NCBI GenBank assembly: GCA_035327525.1
Contig: DAOLDC010000006.1
Location: 1-31,229, forward strand
DNA length: 31,229 nt
Source of the DNA: JAKLEX01 sp035327525
GTDB lineage: Bacteria > Patescibacteriota > Minisyncoccia > Phycocordibacterales > JAACPR01
Direction: 5' to 3'
Position numbers and translations under genes: made by a program. Positions 30,742 to 31,229 of this stretch are shown piece after piece (the first letter of the stretch is position 1; every line of letters begins with the position of its first letter). The notes beneath the pieces are model-generated. The model made no database searches, was not told where the DNA came from, and worked only from the letters and a program-made list of their open reading frames with translations.

Positions 30742-31229
30742 TTAGTTTTTCCAAATTCTGTAGCCACCTATAAGAAATTTTCCAATATCGTCATCCATAT
30801 CAATAAAATCGTCTGCCGACTCTATCAATTTTGCCGATGAAGATCTTCCAAAAGAAACAATTTCCACCTGACATCCACCGGTCGTTTTTAAATATTCCAC
30901 AAGTGGAACAAAATCTCCATCACCAGAAACAATAACTACCGAGTCAACTTTTCTTGCGGCCTTGACCGCGTCTATCGCTAATCCGACATCCCAATCAGCT
31001 TTTTTTGCTCCACCAGCAAAAATTTGCAAATCTTTTGTCTTTGTTTCTATTCCAAGTTTTTGAAGTGCCTCAAAAAATCCCTGCTCTTCTCCACTTTCTG
31101 AAGTTATAACGTACGCTATTGCGCGAACCAGTTTTCGGTTTGCGACCGCATCCTTCAATATTGCTCCGAAGTTTACTTTTTTCTTATATAAATTTTTGGC
31201 ACTGTGATATAGATTTTGTGTATCTATAA
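30742..31229 (-). CDS. NYN-domain (LabA/DUF88-like) ribonuclease, 5' end outside the window
   Basis: The frame is open to the right edge, so the gene is cut. The first visible residues are IDTQNLYHSAKNLYKKKVNFGAIL, the start of a NYN/PIN-like domain where the Asp of F/I-D-x-x-N is a metal ligand. Further motifs are AGGAKKADWDVGLAIDAVKAA (acidic site) and SVVIVSGDGDFVPLVEYL, the highly conserved S-G-D-G-D-F motif. The end has FGRSSSAKLIESADDFIDMDD. All acidic active-site residues visible here are kept, so it is probably an active RNase. A TTG at 31158 would cut away the first catalytic strand and is not the true start. About 162 residues are visible and only a few should be missing. Confidence 0.9.
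   Translation of the reverse strand, partial: IDTQNLYHSAKNLYKKKVNFGAILKDAVANRKLVRAIAYVITSESGEEQGFFEALQKLGIETKTKDLQIFAGGAKKADWDVGLAIDAVKAARKVDSVVIVSGDGDFVPLVEYLKTTGGCQVEIVSFGRSSSAKLIESADDFIDMDDDIGKFLIGGYRIWKN

Noticed and set aside
1..31229. CRISPR arrays, tRNA genes, insertion sequences or prophage genes
   Set aside because: No regularly spaced repeats, no cloverleaf with a T-arm consensus, and no transposase, integrase or phage structural protein was seen on either strand.

Overview
The window looks like a chromosomal origin region from a Patescibacteria (Candidate Phyla Radiation) bacterium, most likely of the Parcubacteria type. The basis is very AT-rich DNA, AGA/AAA-biased codon use, small or trimmed housekeeping proteins (a 176-residue YebC, a 253-residue YidC), almost no Shine-Dalgarno sequences, and a compact type IV secretion-like cluster of the kind common in that group. 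No 16S rRNA gene is present, so the phylum-level placement is an inference.

Layout. 1-134 holds an unidentified structured-RNA candidate. 214-2246 carries ruvB-yebC-ruvC on the + strand, ending at a strong bidirectional terminator. 2292-2760 is a GC-rich, hairpin-dense block containing one small membrane-protein gene on the - strand, with its own consensus promoter and the only clear Shine-Dalgarno sequence in the window. Then come a small acidic protein (+), tyrS (-), a class A penicillin-binding protein (+) and a small DciA/DUF721-like candidate (-). 7275-11322 is the classic origin neighbourhood: dnaN and dnaA on the - strand with an AT-rich, DnaA-box-containing gap between them (oriC candidate 8385-8620), and divergent rpmH-rnpA-yidC on the + strand.

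11341-22106 (-) is a contiguous set of nine genes for a type IV secretion-like envelope machine: beta-propeller-like lipoprotein or membrane protein, two-helix pilin-like protein, secreted Ig-like protein, VirB4 ATPase, TraC-like partner, PrgI-like protein, a small unknown, VirB6/TrbL-like channel protein, and a large secreted glycine-zipper protein. Just upstream are a membrane protein with calcium-binding repeats (-) and a divergent small secreted CxC protein (+), which share a 9-bp inverted-repeat promoter. No relaxase, VirD4 coupling ATPase or VirB8/9/10 core is visible here, so export or pilus assembly is as likely as conjugation.

The right end has ksgA and a UvrD/PcrA helicase (-), a LysM-M23 murein hydrolase (+), and comM, a cysteine-poor DksA-like protein, a single-pass membrane protein and a NYN-domain protein cut by the window edge (all -).

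A recurring theme is transcription from extended -10 elements (TGN-TANNAT) lying only 6-10 nt before the ATG, with no Shine-Dalgarno. This implies that many mRNAs are leaderless, and I used it to choose several start codons.
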